From NCBI GenBank assembly GCA_021814855.1, contig JAKAHQ010000080.1, forward strand, positions 1 to 7,390: a DNA stretch of 7,390 nucleotides, read 5' to 3'. This document shows, one piece after another, positions 1 to 7,340 of this stretch (position 1 is its first letter; every line of letters begins with the position of its first letter). The translations under genes and the position numbers were made by a program. This stretch comes from Bacteroidota bacterium. GTDB lineage: Bacteria > Bacteroidota > Ignavibacteria > Ignavibacteriales > Melioribacteraceae. The notes below the pieces were generated by a model. The model saw nothing but the letters and a program-made list of their open reading frames with translations, was not told the DNA's origin and did not search any database.

Positions 1-9
1 TTCCGATCT
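1..9 (+). other. Probable residual Illumina adapter at contig edge
   Basis: The first nine bases, TTCCGATCT, are identical to the 3' end of the shared Illumina TruSeq-type adapter (…GCTCTTCCGATCT). Read in the frame of the following gene they would give Ser-Asp-Leu, which puts an acidic Asp directly before the hydrophobic core of a signal peptide, an unlikely arrangement. The simplest reading is untrimmed adapter sequence at a contig end. A chance match of nine bases cannot be excluded, but its position exactly at base 1 makes chance unlikely. Confidence 0.75.
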
Positions 10-10
10 A

Positions 11-2200
11 ATATTGGTCTTAGTATCAGTTCAGTTTGCTCAGAAAAAAACTTACGAACAACGCGCCGATTCTGTTCTCGCATTAATGACGCTTGATGAA
101 AAAGTCGGCCAGCTTGTTCAATACAGCGGCGGGTTCGATACCGGCACAAGACCGGAACGCCCTACCGGCGATACCGGCGAAATGATTAGACTTGGAAAAG
201 TAGGATCTTTCTTAAATATAGTTGGCGCAGAAGAAACAAAAAAATTACAAAAGATAGCTGTTGAAGAATCGCGTCTTAAAATACCGCTGATTTTTGGTTT
301 AGATGTTATTCACGGTTACCGTTCAACATTCCCGGTTCCAATAGGCGAAGCGAGCACTTGGGATCCAGCGCTAATTGAAAAGTCGGCACGCTGCCAGGCT
401 GAAGAAGCTTCATCGGCAGGAATTCATTGGACATTCAACCCGATGGTTGATATATCTCGCGACCCGCGCTGGGGTAGAATTATGGAAGGCAGCGGTGAAG
501 ATCCGTATTTGGGATCGCAGCTCGCAGTAGCAAGAGTTAAGGGTTATCAAGGAAACGATCTTTCGGCAAACAACACAATACTCGCTTGTGTTAAACATTA
601 TGCCGCTTACGGCGGGGCCGAAGGCGGAAGAGATTATAATACTGTAGATATGTCCGAACGAAATCTGAGAGAGTTTTATTTGAAGCCCTACGAAGCGGCT
701 ATTAAAGCCGGCGCCGGTTCGGTTATGGCTTCGTTTAATGAGATCGGAGGAGTTCCGTCATCAGCTAGTAAATTTTTGATGACGCAGGTTCTTCGCGACG
801 AATGGAAATCCGACGCGATGGTTGTAAGTGACTGGAATTCAATCGGCGAATTAATTCCGCACGGTGTTGCAAAAGATTTGAAGCAAGCCGCCGAACTTGG
901 AATCAATGCAACGGTAGATATGGACATGGAAGCGAGCGCTTACTACTGGCATCTTGCCGAACTTGTAAAAGAAGGAAAAGTAAATATTAAATTGGTTGAC
1001 GGCGCCGTCCGCCGAGTATTAATAGCCAAATTTAAACTCGGCTTGTTCGACGATCCTTTTAAATATTGTGACGTTGAACGCGAGAAAAAAACAATCGGCT
1101 CCAAGGAAATTGTTGCCGCCACAAAAGAAGTAGCGCTTGAATCGTTAGTGCTTCTTAAGAACCAAAACAACACTCTTCCGTTAAATAAAAATATTAAAAA
1201 GATCGCCGTTATAGGCGCACTTGCAAATTCCAAAGAAGATCCGCTTGGCGGATGGGACGGGCAGAGCGATCCTAAAAATGTTGTTACTGTTCTTGAAGGA
1301 ATTAAAAATAAATTGGGAAACGCGGCGGAAGTTAATTACGCTGAAGGGTGCAAAGTCCTCGGCGATGACAAAAGCGGTTTCGACAAAGCGGTAAAAACCG
1401 TTCAAGAAGCAGACGCTGCCATTGTAGTCGTTGGCGAATTGCGCAGCATGACGGGCGAAGCAAGCGCAAGAGCTTCTCTCGATTTGCCGGGAATTCAGGA
1501 AGATTTGGTAAAAGAACTTTATAAAACCGGCAAGCCAATTATTGTTGTATTGATGAATGGCAGACCCTTGACCATTCCTTGGCTGCAAAATAATGTAGCT
1601 GCAATTCTCGAAACATGGTTTGCAGGTATCCAGGCAGGCAATGCAATTGCCGATGTTATATTCGGAGATTATAATCCAGACGGAAAATTGCCTGTTACCT
1701 TCCCGCGTTTTGTTGGGCAGGTTCCTATCTATTATAATCACAAAAATACCGGGAGACCGTATAACCCCGGCGATCATTTTACCTCATATTATATGGACTT
1801 GGACAACACTCCGCTTTATCCGTTTGGATATGGTTTAAGCTATTCGACATTTGAATATTCCAATCCAGTATTAAGTAAAACGCAGATTAAAAAAGATGAG
1901 TCGCTGGATGTGGCGGTTGATGTGAAGAATGTAAGCCAACGCGAAGGAACCGAAACCGTTCAATTATATATCCGGGATTTGGTCGGAAGTGTTACACGCC
2001 CGGTAAAAGAATTAAAGGACTTCGCCAAAATTTCTCTTAAGCCGGGAGAAATCAAACACATTGTGTTCACAATTACGCCGGAGAAATTAAAATTCTACGA
2101 CATCAACATGAATTATATCGTGGAGCCGGGAGACTTCAAAGTTTTTGTCGGCACAAGTTCGGATGATACAAAAGAAGCTTCGTTTACAGTTGTGGAATAA
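11..2200 (+). CDS. bglX: Exported GH3 beta-glucosidase, BglX-like (5' partial)
   Basis: This is a family 3 glycoside hydrolase that removes terminal beta-linked glucose (or a similar sugar) from oligosaccharides by a retaining mechanism, probably in the periplasm. Residues are numbered from TTG at 14. The order is the end of a signal peptide (about 1-9, cut at QFA|Q), the N-terminal TIM-barrel domain (about 25-345), the C-terminal alpha/beta sandwich (about 377-610) and a fibronectin-III-like domain (about 629-719). Family motifs include DPRWGR (150-155), KH (194-195), the nucleophile motif SDW with Asp273, and MTGEA with Glu482 as the likely acid/base. TTG at 14 is probably not the true start: the hydrophobic core runs upstream into the contig edge, and roughly 10-15 residues appear to be missing. 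The body is otherwise intact and matches BglX proteins in length. Xylosidase or mixed activity is possible, because GH3 specificity is hard to read from motifs. Confidence 0.95.
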   Translation: MLVLVSVQFAQKKTYEQRADSVLALMTLDEKVGQLVQYSGGFDTGTRPERPTGDTGEMIRLGKVGSFLNIVGAEETKKLQKIAVEESRLKIPLIFGLDVIHGYRSTFPVPIGEASTWDPALIEKSARCQAEEASSAGIHWTFNPMVDISRDPRWGRIMEGSGEDPYLGSQLAVARVKGYQGNDLSANNTILACVKHYAAYGGAEGGRDYNTVDMSERNLREFYLKPYEAAIKAGAGSVMASFNEIGGVPSSASKFLMTQVLRDEWKSDAMVVSDWNSIGELIPHGVAKDLKQAAELGINATVDMDMEASAYYWHLAELVKEGKVNIKLVDGAVRRVLIAKFKLGLFDDPFKYCDVEREKKTIGSKEIVAATKEVALESLVLLKNQNNTLPLNKNIKKIAVIGALANSKEDPLGGWDGQSDPKNVVTVLEGIKNKLGNAAEVNYAEGCKVLGDDKSGFDKAVKTVQEADAAIVVVGELRSMTGEASARASLDLPGIQEDLVKELYKTGKPIIVVLMNGRPLTIPWLQNNVAAILETWFAGIQAGNAIADVIFGDYNPDGKLPVTFPRFVGQVPIYYNHKNTGRPYNPGDHFTSYYMDLDNTPLYPFGYGLSYSTFEYSNPVLSKTQIKKDESLDVAVDVKNVSQREGTETVQLYIRDLVGSVTRPVKELKDFAKISLKPGEIKHIVFTITPEKLKFYDINMNYIVEPGDFKVFVGTSSDDTKEASFTVVE

Positions 2201-2229
2201 AAAGTAAAACGGAAAATTTGTTGGTGATT

Positions 2230-2244
2230 CTAAAATTATTTTAG
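2230..2244 (+). repeat. AT-rich inverted repeat before the GH5 gene
   Basis: CTAAAAT-T-ATTTTAG is a perfect inverted repeat with 7-base arms around one central base. A T-G wobble and a further T-A pair extend it to about 2228-2246. It lies in the 52-base gap between the GH3 and GH5 genes. The 3' arm runs into the AGGA ribosome binding site. No T-run follows, so it is not a standard intrinsic terminator. A similar CTAAAA/TTTTAG repeat lies at 7271-7288. It may be a regulator site, a weak RNA hairpin or an AT-rich coincidence. Confidence 0.4.
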
Positions 2245-2246
2245 GA
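2243..2246 (+). promoter_or_regulatory. Ribosome binding site of the GH5 gene
   Basis: AGGA lies six bases before ATG at 2253, a good Shine-Dalgarno position that supports this start. It overlaps the 3' arm of the inverted repeat at 2230-2244, so the fold, if it forms, would partly hide the site. It is the clearest ribosome binding site in the window: the two following genes show none. Confidence 0.55.
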
Positions 2247-2252
2247 ACCGGC

Positions 2253-3467
2253 ATGAAAAATTTATTAAGAATTTTTTTCCTCGTTCTAATTTCGGCTGCT
2301 GCTTCGGCGCAGCCGAAATTATTTGTGCATGTAAGCAGTAAAAATTTTGTTGACGGCGACGGAAATGTGCTTGCCCTGAAAGGTATAAATCTCGGCAACT
2401 GGCTCAATCCGGAAGGGTATATGTTTGGACTGCATAACGTAAATTCGTTTCGGCTTATCGACGATGTAATTAAAGAATTAGTCGGCGCCGACGATGCCCG
2501 TTCGTTCTGGAAATCATTCCGCGATAACTATATTACAAGAGAAGATATTCGCTTCATCAAAAACGCCGGTATCAATCACATCCGCGTGCCGTTTAATTTC
2601 AAACTGTTCTTGGTTGAGGATCACCCGGAAATAATTCTTGAGGAAGGATTTGAACGGCTGGACGATGTAATTAAATGGTGCCGCGAGGAAAATCTTTACG
2701 TGATTCTCGATATGCACGCCGCACCGGGCGGTCAAACCGGCGACAATATTGACGACAGTTGGGGTTATCCGTTTCTCTTCGAAAATGAAATGGCCCAACA
2801 AACTACCATCCGGCTTTGGCAAAAGATTGCGGATCGATATAAAGATGAAAGAATCATCATTGGCTATGATTTGCTTAACGAACCGATACCTCACTACCTG
2901 CCGAATAAAGAAGAATTAAATCTGCTGCTTGAGCCGCTTTACAAAAAAATCACCGAAGCAATCCGAATTGTGGATAAAAACCACATTGTATTTATCGGAG
3001 GAGCGCAGTGGGATACAAATTTTAAAATGTTTACTGGCCCTTTCGATAAAAAATTCGTTTATACATTTCACCGGTACTGGATGCCGCCGGTTCAAAAAGA
3101 AATTCAGGATTGCATCGACCTTCGCGACAAGTACAATGTTCCTATTTGGCTTGGCGAGAGCGGCGAGAATACGGATGAGTGGATAGATTCGTTCAAAGTA
3201 ATGCTGGATAAAAATAATATCGGCTGGTGTTTTTGGCCTTACAAGAAAATGGATGCAAAGAGCTGCTTCGTATCATTTAAGAAAACAGATGAGTGGAAAG
3301 AGATTGTAAAGTATGCTGAAGGTTCGCGAAAGAATTTTGAAGAAATTAGGAAGAACAAACCGGCTAAGGATGTCATTCGCAAAGCTTTGGATGACCTAAT
3401 CGAAAATATAAAATTCAAAAACTGTTCCGTCAACAACGGCTACTTAAAAGCTCTTGGTCTAAAATGA
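2253..3467 (+). CDS. Exported GH5 glycoside hydrolase (beta-glucanase-like)
   Basis: This 404-residue protein is a family 5 (clan GH-A) retaining hydrolase, probably acting on beta-glucan or beta-gluco-oligosaccharides in the periplasm. A signal peptide spans residues 1-19 (cut ASA|Q), and a TIM barrel covers about 25-345. Family landmarks are GINLGNW (44-50), Arg111 in HIRVPF, His155 in LDMHAAPGGQ, the acid/base Asn209-Glu210 in LLNEP, His273/Tyr275 in FHRYW, the nucleophile Glu302 in WLGESGE, and Trp328 in CFWPYKK. The GINLGNWL and HAAPGGQ wording resembles exo-beta-1,3-glucanase-type GH5 members, but I cannot assign a subfamily, and endoglucanase or another beta-glycosidase role is possible. 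The last 60 or so residues are charged and helix-like. AGGA six bases upstream fixes the start. The stop overlaps the next start, indicating translational coupling. Confidence 0.93.
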   Translation: MKNLLRIFFLVLISAAASAQPKLFVHVSSKNFVDGDGNVLALKGINLGNWLNPEGYMFGLHNVNSFRLIDDVIKELVGADDARSFWKSFRDNYITREDIRFIKNAGINHIRVPFNFKLFLVEDHPEIILEEGFERLDDVIKWCREENLYVILDMHAAPGGQTGDNIDDSWGYPFLFENEMAQQTTIRLWQKIADRYKDERIIIGYDLLNEPIPHYLPNKEELNLLLEPLYKKITEAIRIVDKNHIVFIGGAQWDTNFKMFTGPFDKKFVYTFHRYWMPPVQKEIQDCIDLRDKYNVPIWLGESGENTDEWIDSFKVMLDKNNIGWCFWPYKKMDAKSCFVSFKKTDEWKEIVKYAEGSRKNFEEIRKNKPAKDVIRKALDDLIENIKFKNCSVNNGYLKALGLK

Positions 3468-5041
3468 AAAAGATTATTCGCATCCGGACAATAATACTTT
3501 TTCTTTTTTGCACATCAATAATTACCGCGCAATACGACGACACCGGCAAACGGGGATTATATTTTTCTAAGAAGGTTTATTCCGGATCGGATTTGCCGTC
3601 GCTCGAAAAAAATAAATTAAAACTTCCGCAGCCAATCCTTGAAGACAATAAAGAGTTAGTAGAATTATACTGGAAAGCCTGGGAATCGGCGTTCAAACAT
3701 TTTAAAAAACCTCCCAAGAGTTCCCCCTTTGTCTCCAACTATATTGATGAAGCGTTCTCGCCTTCCATTTTCCAGTGGGATTCTGTGTTCATGATTATGT
3801 TTGCGCGGTATGCTCATACTATCTTTCCCGCCATCCAATCGCTGGATAATTTTTATTCGCGCCAATATGAGAACGGTTATATCTGCCGGGAGATCCAAGA
3901 AGCCGACGGTAAGGATTTTGTTTATGAAGGACGAGACAATACTATTAATCCGCCGTTGTTTGGTTGGGCGGAAATTGAAACGTATAAGCTAACCGGCGAT
4001 AAATCCCGTTTTGCGATTATACTCTCGCCATTAGAAAAATATGCTGAATGGCTTGAGAAATACCGCAAGAAAGAAAACACAAAACACGGGCTATACTGGC
4101 AAACAGGTCTCGGTTCGGGAATGGATAATTCTCCTCGCAGCGGTTCGGCCTGGATTTGCATGTCCTCGCAGATGAAAATATTTTATGATAACCTTGCTTT
4201 TATCAGCAAAGAAATTGGAGATGATGCAAAAGCAAAATTGTATTCAAGCAAAGCTAAGGAAATTGGTGAAAGAATAAATCGATTGATGTGGAATGAGGAA
4301 GACGGTTTATACTATGATTTGGATGACAACGGCAACCAGGTAAAAGTAAAAACTATAGCAAGTTTTTGGCCCTTGCTTGCCGGTTTATGCGATGTTCAAA
4401 AAGCCGAAAAGATGCTCGCTAATCTCAAAGATCCCAAAACGTTTTGGAGAACAATTCCATTTCCGTCTCTTGCTGCCGATGATAAGAATTACAAATCTCA
4501 AGGCGAGTACTGGCTTGGCGGCGTTTGGGCTCCAACCAACGTAATGGTTATTAAAGGGTTGGATAAATTTTCCTTTGACGATAACTACGGCTACTCTCAC
4601 GCGTTTCGTGAATTTGCGACTTATGCAACTATGCAATATCTGGAGGCGTTGTATAAAGTTTACAAACAAACCGGAACAATCTGGGAAAATTATTCTCCAG
4701 AAACTTATATGAGAGGCCTTCCCTCACAACCAAATTTTGTAGGGTGGAGCGGATGCGGACCGATTATGCTGCTGATTGAAAATGTAATCGGCATACATGC
4801 GGATGCTTCGAAAAATGAAATTACATGGTATTTAAATCGAATCGATAAAAACGGGATAAAAAATTTTAAATTCGGAAGTGTAACTACATCCTTGATCTCT
4901 CAAAAGCGCTCGGATGTAACAAGCGGCTACCGGCTTACGATTAAATCCGATAAACCTTACACGCTGCGTGTTGTTAATTGGATTAATAAAACAAAAACAA
5001 TCGAAATTAAAAAAGGCATTAACAATATAGACGTGGAATAA
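3464..5041 (+). CDS. Exported GH63/MGH-like (alpha/alpha)6-barrel glycosidase
   Basis: This 525-residue protein belongs to the (alpha/alpha)6-barrel group that includes GH63 alpha-glucosidases, bacterial mannosylglycerate hydrolases and, more distantly, trehalases (GH37). A signal peptide spans residues 1-22 (cut ITA|Q). The barrel covers about 60-445 and a small beta domain about 450-525. Group motifs are FQWDS (Trp105-Asp106), GMDNSPR with Asp221 as the likely general acid, GEYWLGGVWAPTN (347-359), WENYSPE with Glu408 as the likely general base, and GWSGCGPI (427-434). The family usually inverts alpha-linked gluco- or mannosides, so an alpha-glucosidic substrate is the best guess; the exact sugar is unknown. 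ATGA overlap with the GH5 stop and the lack of a Shine-Dalgarno sequence suggest expression by coupling to that gene. Cys16 in the signal peptide is not in a proper lipobox, so a lipoprotein is unlikely. Confidence 0.85.
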   Translation: MKKIIRIRTIILFLFCTSIITAQYDDTGKRGLYFSKKVYSGSDLPSLEKNKLKLPQPILEDNKELVELYWKAWESAFKHFKKPPKSSPFVSNYIDEAFSPSIFQWDSVFMIMFARYAHTIFPAIQSLDNFYSRQYENGYICREIQEADGKDFVYEGRDNTINPPLFGWAEIETYKLTGDKSRFAIILSPLEKYAEWLEKYRKKENTKHGLYWQTGLGSGMDNSPRSGSAWICMSSQMKIFYDNLAFISKEIGDDAKAKLYSSKAKEIGERINRLMWNEEDGLYYDLDDNGNQVKVKTIASFWPLLAGLCDVQKAEKMLANLKDPKTFWRTIPFPSLAADDKNYKSQGEYWLGGVWAPTNVMVIKGLDKFSFDDNYGYSHAFREFATYATMQYLEALYKVYKQTGTIWENYSPETYMRGLPSQPNFVGWSGCGPIMLLIENVIGIHADASKNEITWYLNRIDKNGIKNFKFGSVTTSLISQKRSDVTSGYRLTIKSDKPYTLRVVNWINKTKTIEIKKGINNIDVE

Positions 5042-5052
5042 AAATTATAAAA

Positions 5053-7257
5053 ATGAAAAAGCTCTTTTTTGTTTTTGCACTCGTTACGCTTTCTCTTAAA
5101 GCGCAGTCGATTACGCTGCCGGATAAATGGCTGTTCCAAACCGGCGACGATATTTCTTACAGTCAAATAGATTTCGACGATTCAAAATGGCATGCAATAG
5201 ACGTCCCGGCTAACTGGGAAAACCGCGGCTATCAAGATTATGACGGATACGCCTGGTACAGAGTACATTTTCAATTGAAGAAAAATGAGATTCGAAACGA
5301 TCTCTATTTACTCGCCGGTAAAATTGATGACGTCGATGAGACCTATCTTAACGGCGTATTGATTGGTTCGAAAGGAAAATTTCCACCGGAAGCAGGCTCG
5401 GCCTGGAATGAACAACGCGGGTATAAAATTCCAAAAGGACTGCTGAAAGAAAAAAACATTTTGGCCGTAAGAGTTTATGACGGCCAGGGCGGAGGTGGAA
5501 TTTACGGCGGTTTAATAGGCATACTTAAAAAATCGGATTACATTAAAGCTCTTAATCTCAAACCGGCTCCGAAAAAATCTTTCTTTCAAATTTCTACATC
5601 AAACGGATTAATCTGCGCAGTTTATAATGAAGTACAAAATGAAATCGAATCAGTTTCGCCCCACATTTTTCAGATGTACGATTTGGACAAGCCTGTTAAG
5701 TCGTTTGTAAAGCATATTAAACTACCGGACAATTTTAAACCTGTAAAAGTCTATCCGCTGGAAAATTCGCACATCATTCGAGCCGTGTATAAAAATTTTA
5801 AAGTTGATTACTTTGCGCCGTTCACTCTTCAAAAAAAGGTATTTATCATAAGTGCAAAAGGAAGAAAGCAGGAAATTGAAAACATAAAATTCACCCACGA
5901 AAAAGGAGACTCCCGGCTCCTAACGGGAGAATATATAATAGATAGAGAAAATAATGAGGCCGAGAAGTTCTTCTTATTTACTTTCAACGATTCGAAAAAT
6001 AGCAACGGTAGTTTGCTCGAAGCCGTCTCGAATAAAAAAGTGCTTGACGGTTTAACGGATAACGAGCTTAAATTCATGAAAAATATTTTCTCTTCATGCA
6101 GGTTCCCTAAAGAAATATCGACTGACGAGAGAAGTCTTTATGAGCAATCAATCGCTATTCTAAAAATGTCGCAGGTATCACAGGACGAAGTATTCCCAAA
6201 ATCACGCGGACAAATTTTAGCATCTCTTTCACCGGGAAACTGGAATATTGGCTGGCTCCGCGACGGATGCTATGCAATACTTGCTCTTGATAAATTGGGC
6301 TTATACGAAGAGGCCAAAAATGCATTGTTGTTTTTCCTGAATGCGGATGCCGGTTACTACAAACATTTTAAATGGAAAGACAGCATCGACTACGGTGTTA
6401 AGACGGATTACCGCCTCTCGGTTTGCCGTTACTTTGGAATAGGCAAAGAGGAATCTGACTTCAACGAGAACGGACCAAATATAGAACTGGATGGTTTCGG
6501 ATTATTCCTGACGGCTTTTTCGGATTATATAAACAAAAGCGGTGATAAAGACCTGCTCAAAAAATATTATGATGAAATTTCAGATTTAATTGCAAACCCC
6601 ATCTTAACATTTATTGATGAGAACAATTTAATAAGAATTGAATCCGGTCCCTGGGAAATTCATCTGCCGGGAAAGCAGCAGGCTTTTACTTCCATTGCTA
6701 ACTCCGCCGGATTGAGAAACTATGCCGAGTTGCTTAAAGAAAACGGCTATACAGGTTATGAAAAATATTTTGCAACTGCTGAAAAACTTAAGCATGGCAT
6801 TGAAGAAAATCTTATCTATAATAATAAATTGCTAAAAGGTTTTGCAGAAGCCAAATCTCCTATTGATAAAGGATTCTATGACGGCGGTGTTATTGAAGCT
6901 TTTACCCAAAATGTTTTTACGGATAAAAAATTGTTTGAAAGCAATTTTGCGGAATACGATAAGGCGCTTCGTAAAAATAAAAAGCACGGCTTTTCACGTC
7001 TAAGCGATCCCGACTGGTATACAATCAGCGAGTGGCCCTTCATCGATTTACGTTTCTCGATGGCTCTTAAAAATTTCGGGATGAAACGGCATGCTAAACA
7101 GTTGATTGATTGGATTACAAATTATTCGAAGCTTAACCACAATTATATTGCCGAACTTTATAACGCAGGAGACGAAAACTACGGCGGCGCTATTCCGATG
7201 GTTGGTTACGGAGCCGGCGCTTACATACTTGCCGTCAATAATTATTACGGCGAATGA
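5053..7257 (+). CDS. GH2-type sugar-binding domain fused to GH15-like glucoamylase
   Basis: This 734-residue exported protein joins two modules. After a signal peptide (1-17, cut LKA|Q), residues about 19-165 match the jelly-roll sugar-binding domain of GH2 enzymes: DVPANWENRGY (50-60), DGYAWYR (64-70), then the DDVDETYLNG turn near 91-100. A beta-rich region follows (about 166-350), comparable to the beta-sandwich before bacterial GH15 barrels. The (alpha/alpha)6 barrel fills about 360-732: WNIGWLRDG (397-405), GPWE with Glu535 as the likely general acid, EWPFIDLR near 660-670, and IAELYN with Glu701 as the likely general base. GH15 enzymes invert alpha-glucosidic bonds, releasing glucose from non-reducing ends. 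No GH2 catalytic barrel is present. The start lies 11 bases after the upstream stop and lacks a Shine-Dalgarno sequence, as often seen in Bacteroidota-like genomes. GH133-like or another alpha-glycosidase role is the main alternative. Confidence 0.85.
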   Translation: MKKLFFVFALVTLSLKAQSITLPDKWLFQTGDDISYSQIDFDDSKWHAIDVPANWENRGYQDYDGYAWYRVHFQLKKNEIRNDLYLLAGKIDDVDETYLNGVLIGSKGKFPPEAGSAWNEQRGYKIPKGLLKEKNILAVRVYDGQGGGGIYGGLIGILKKSDYIKALNLKPAPKKSFFQISTSNGLICAVYNEVQNEIESVSPHIFQMYDLDKPVKSFVKHIKLPDNFKPVKVYPLENSHIIRAVYKNFKVDYFAPFTLQKKVFIISAKGRKQEIENIKFTHEKGDSRLLTGEYIIDRENNEAEKFFLFTFNDSKNSNGSLLEAVSNKKVLDGLTDNELKFMKNIFSSCRFPKEISTDERSLYEQSIAILKMSQVSQDEVFPKSRGQILASLSPGNWNIGWLRDGCYAILALDKLGLYEEAKNALLFFLNADAGYYKHFKWKDSIDYGVKTDYRLSVCRYFGIGKEESDFNENGPNIELDGFGLFLTAFSDYINKSGDKDLLKKYYDEISDLIANPILTFIDENNLIRIESGPWEIHLPGKQQAFTSIANSAGLRNYAELLKENGYTGYEKYFATAEKLKHGIEENLIYNNKLLKGFAEAKSPIDKGFYDGGVIEAFTQNVFTDKKLFESNFAEYDKALRKNKKHGFSRLSDPDWYTISEWPFIDLRFSMALKNFGMKRHAKQLIDWITNYSKLNHNYIAELYNAGDENYGGAIPMVGYGAGAYILAVNNYYGE

Positions 7258-7270
7258 TTGGGGCCGCGAG

Positions 7271-7288
7271 ATCTAAAACATTTTAGAT
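7271..7288 (+). repeat. Perfect inverted repeat after the GH15-like gene
   Basis: ATCTAAAA-CA-TTTTAGAT has 8-base arms around two bases and starts 14 bases after the stop of the GH15-like gene. It shares the core CTAAAA/TTTTAG with the repeat at 2230-2244, with a central spacer one base shorter. No T-run follows on either strand, so an intrinsic terminator is not well supported. It may be a binding site for a dimeric regulator acting on the gene at 7341, or a weak RNA hairpin. The rest of the 7258-7340 gap holds no convincing promoter boxes. Confidence 0.45.
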
Positions 7289-7329
7289 AGAGAGATTTGC
7301 TGAAAACAAAATCGATAAGTATTCAATTA

Positions 7330-7334
7330 AAGGG
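7330..7334 (+). promoter_or_regulatory. Likely ribosome binding site of the last gene
   Basis: AAGGG lies six bases before ATG at 7341, an acceptable position for a Shine-Dalgarno sequence, and it supports that start codon. Confidence 0.45.
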
Positions 7335-7340
7335 TTTGTA

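Noticed and set aside
1181..1777. Long reverse-strand open frame of 198 codons inside the GH3 gene
   Set aside because: It lies opposite a well-supported GH3 coding region with intact catalytic motifs. Its translation shows no recognisable family, and it has no sensible start context.
2929..3186. Second + strand open frame within the GH5 gene
   Set aside because: It is out of frame with the GH5 motifs NEP and GESGE, which it overlaps or neighbours, and its translation resembles no known family. It is a shadow of the real gene.
3464..3529. Possible lipoprotein signal at Cys16 of the GH63-like protein
   Set aside because: The residues before the Cys are Leu-Phe rather than the small residue a lipobox needs, and a normal A|Q cleavage site follows at 22.
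2100..7257. C-terminal sorting domain for type IX secretion on the hydrolases
   Set aside because: The three internal proteins and the GH3 protein end in their expected catalytic or beta domains, with no extra C-terminal sorting module after them.
7271..7288. Intrinsic terminator after the GH15-like gene
   Set aside because: The stem is AT-rich with a very small loop, and no run of T follows on either strand. It is kept as an inverted repeat only.
7297..7325. Promoter with TTGCTG and TATTCA 17 bases apart before the last gene
   Set aside because: Each box matches only about half of the sigma-70 consensus, and no Bacteroidota-type TAnnTTTG box is seen, so the match is no better than expected in AT-rich DNA.
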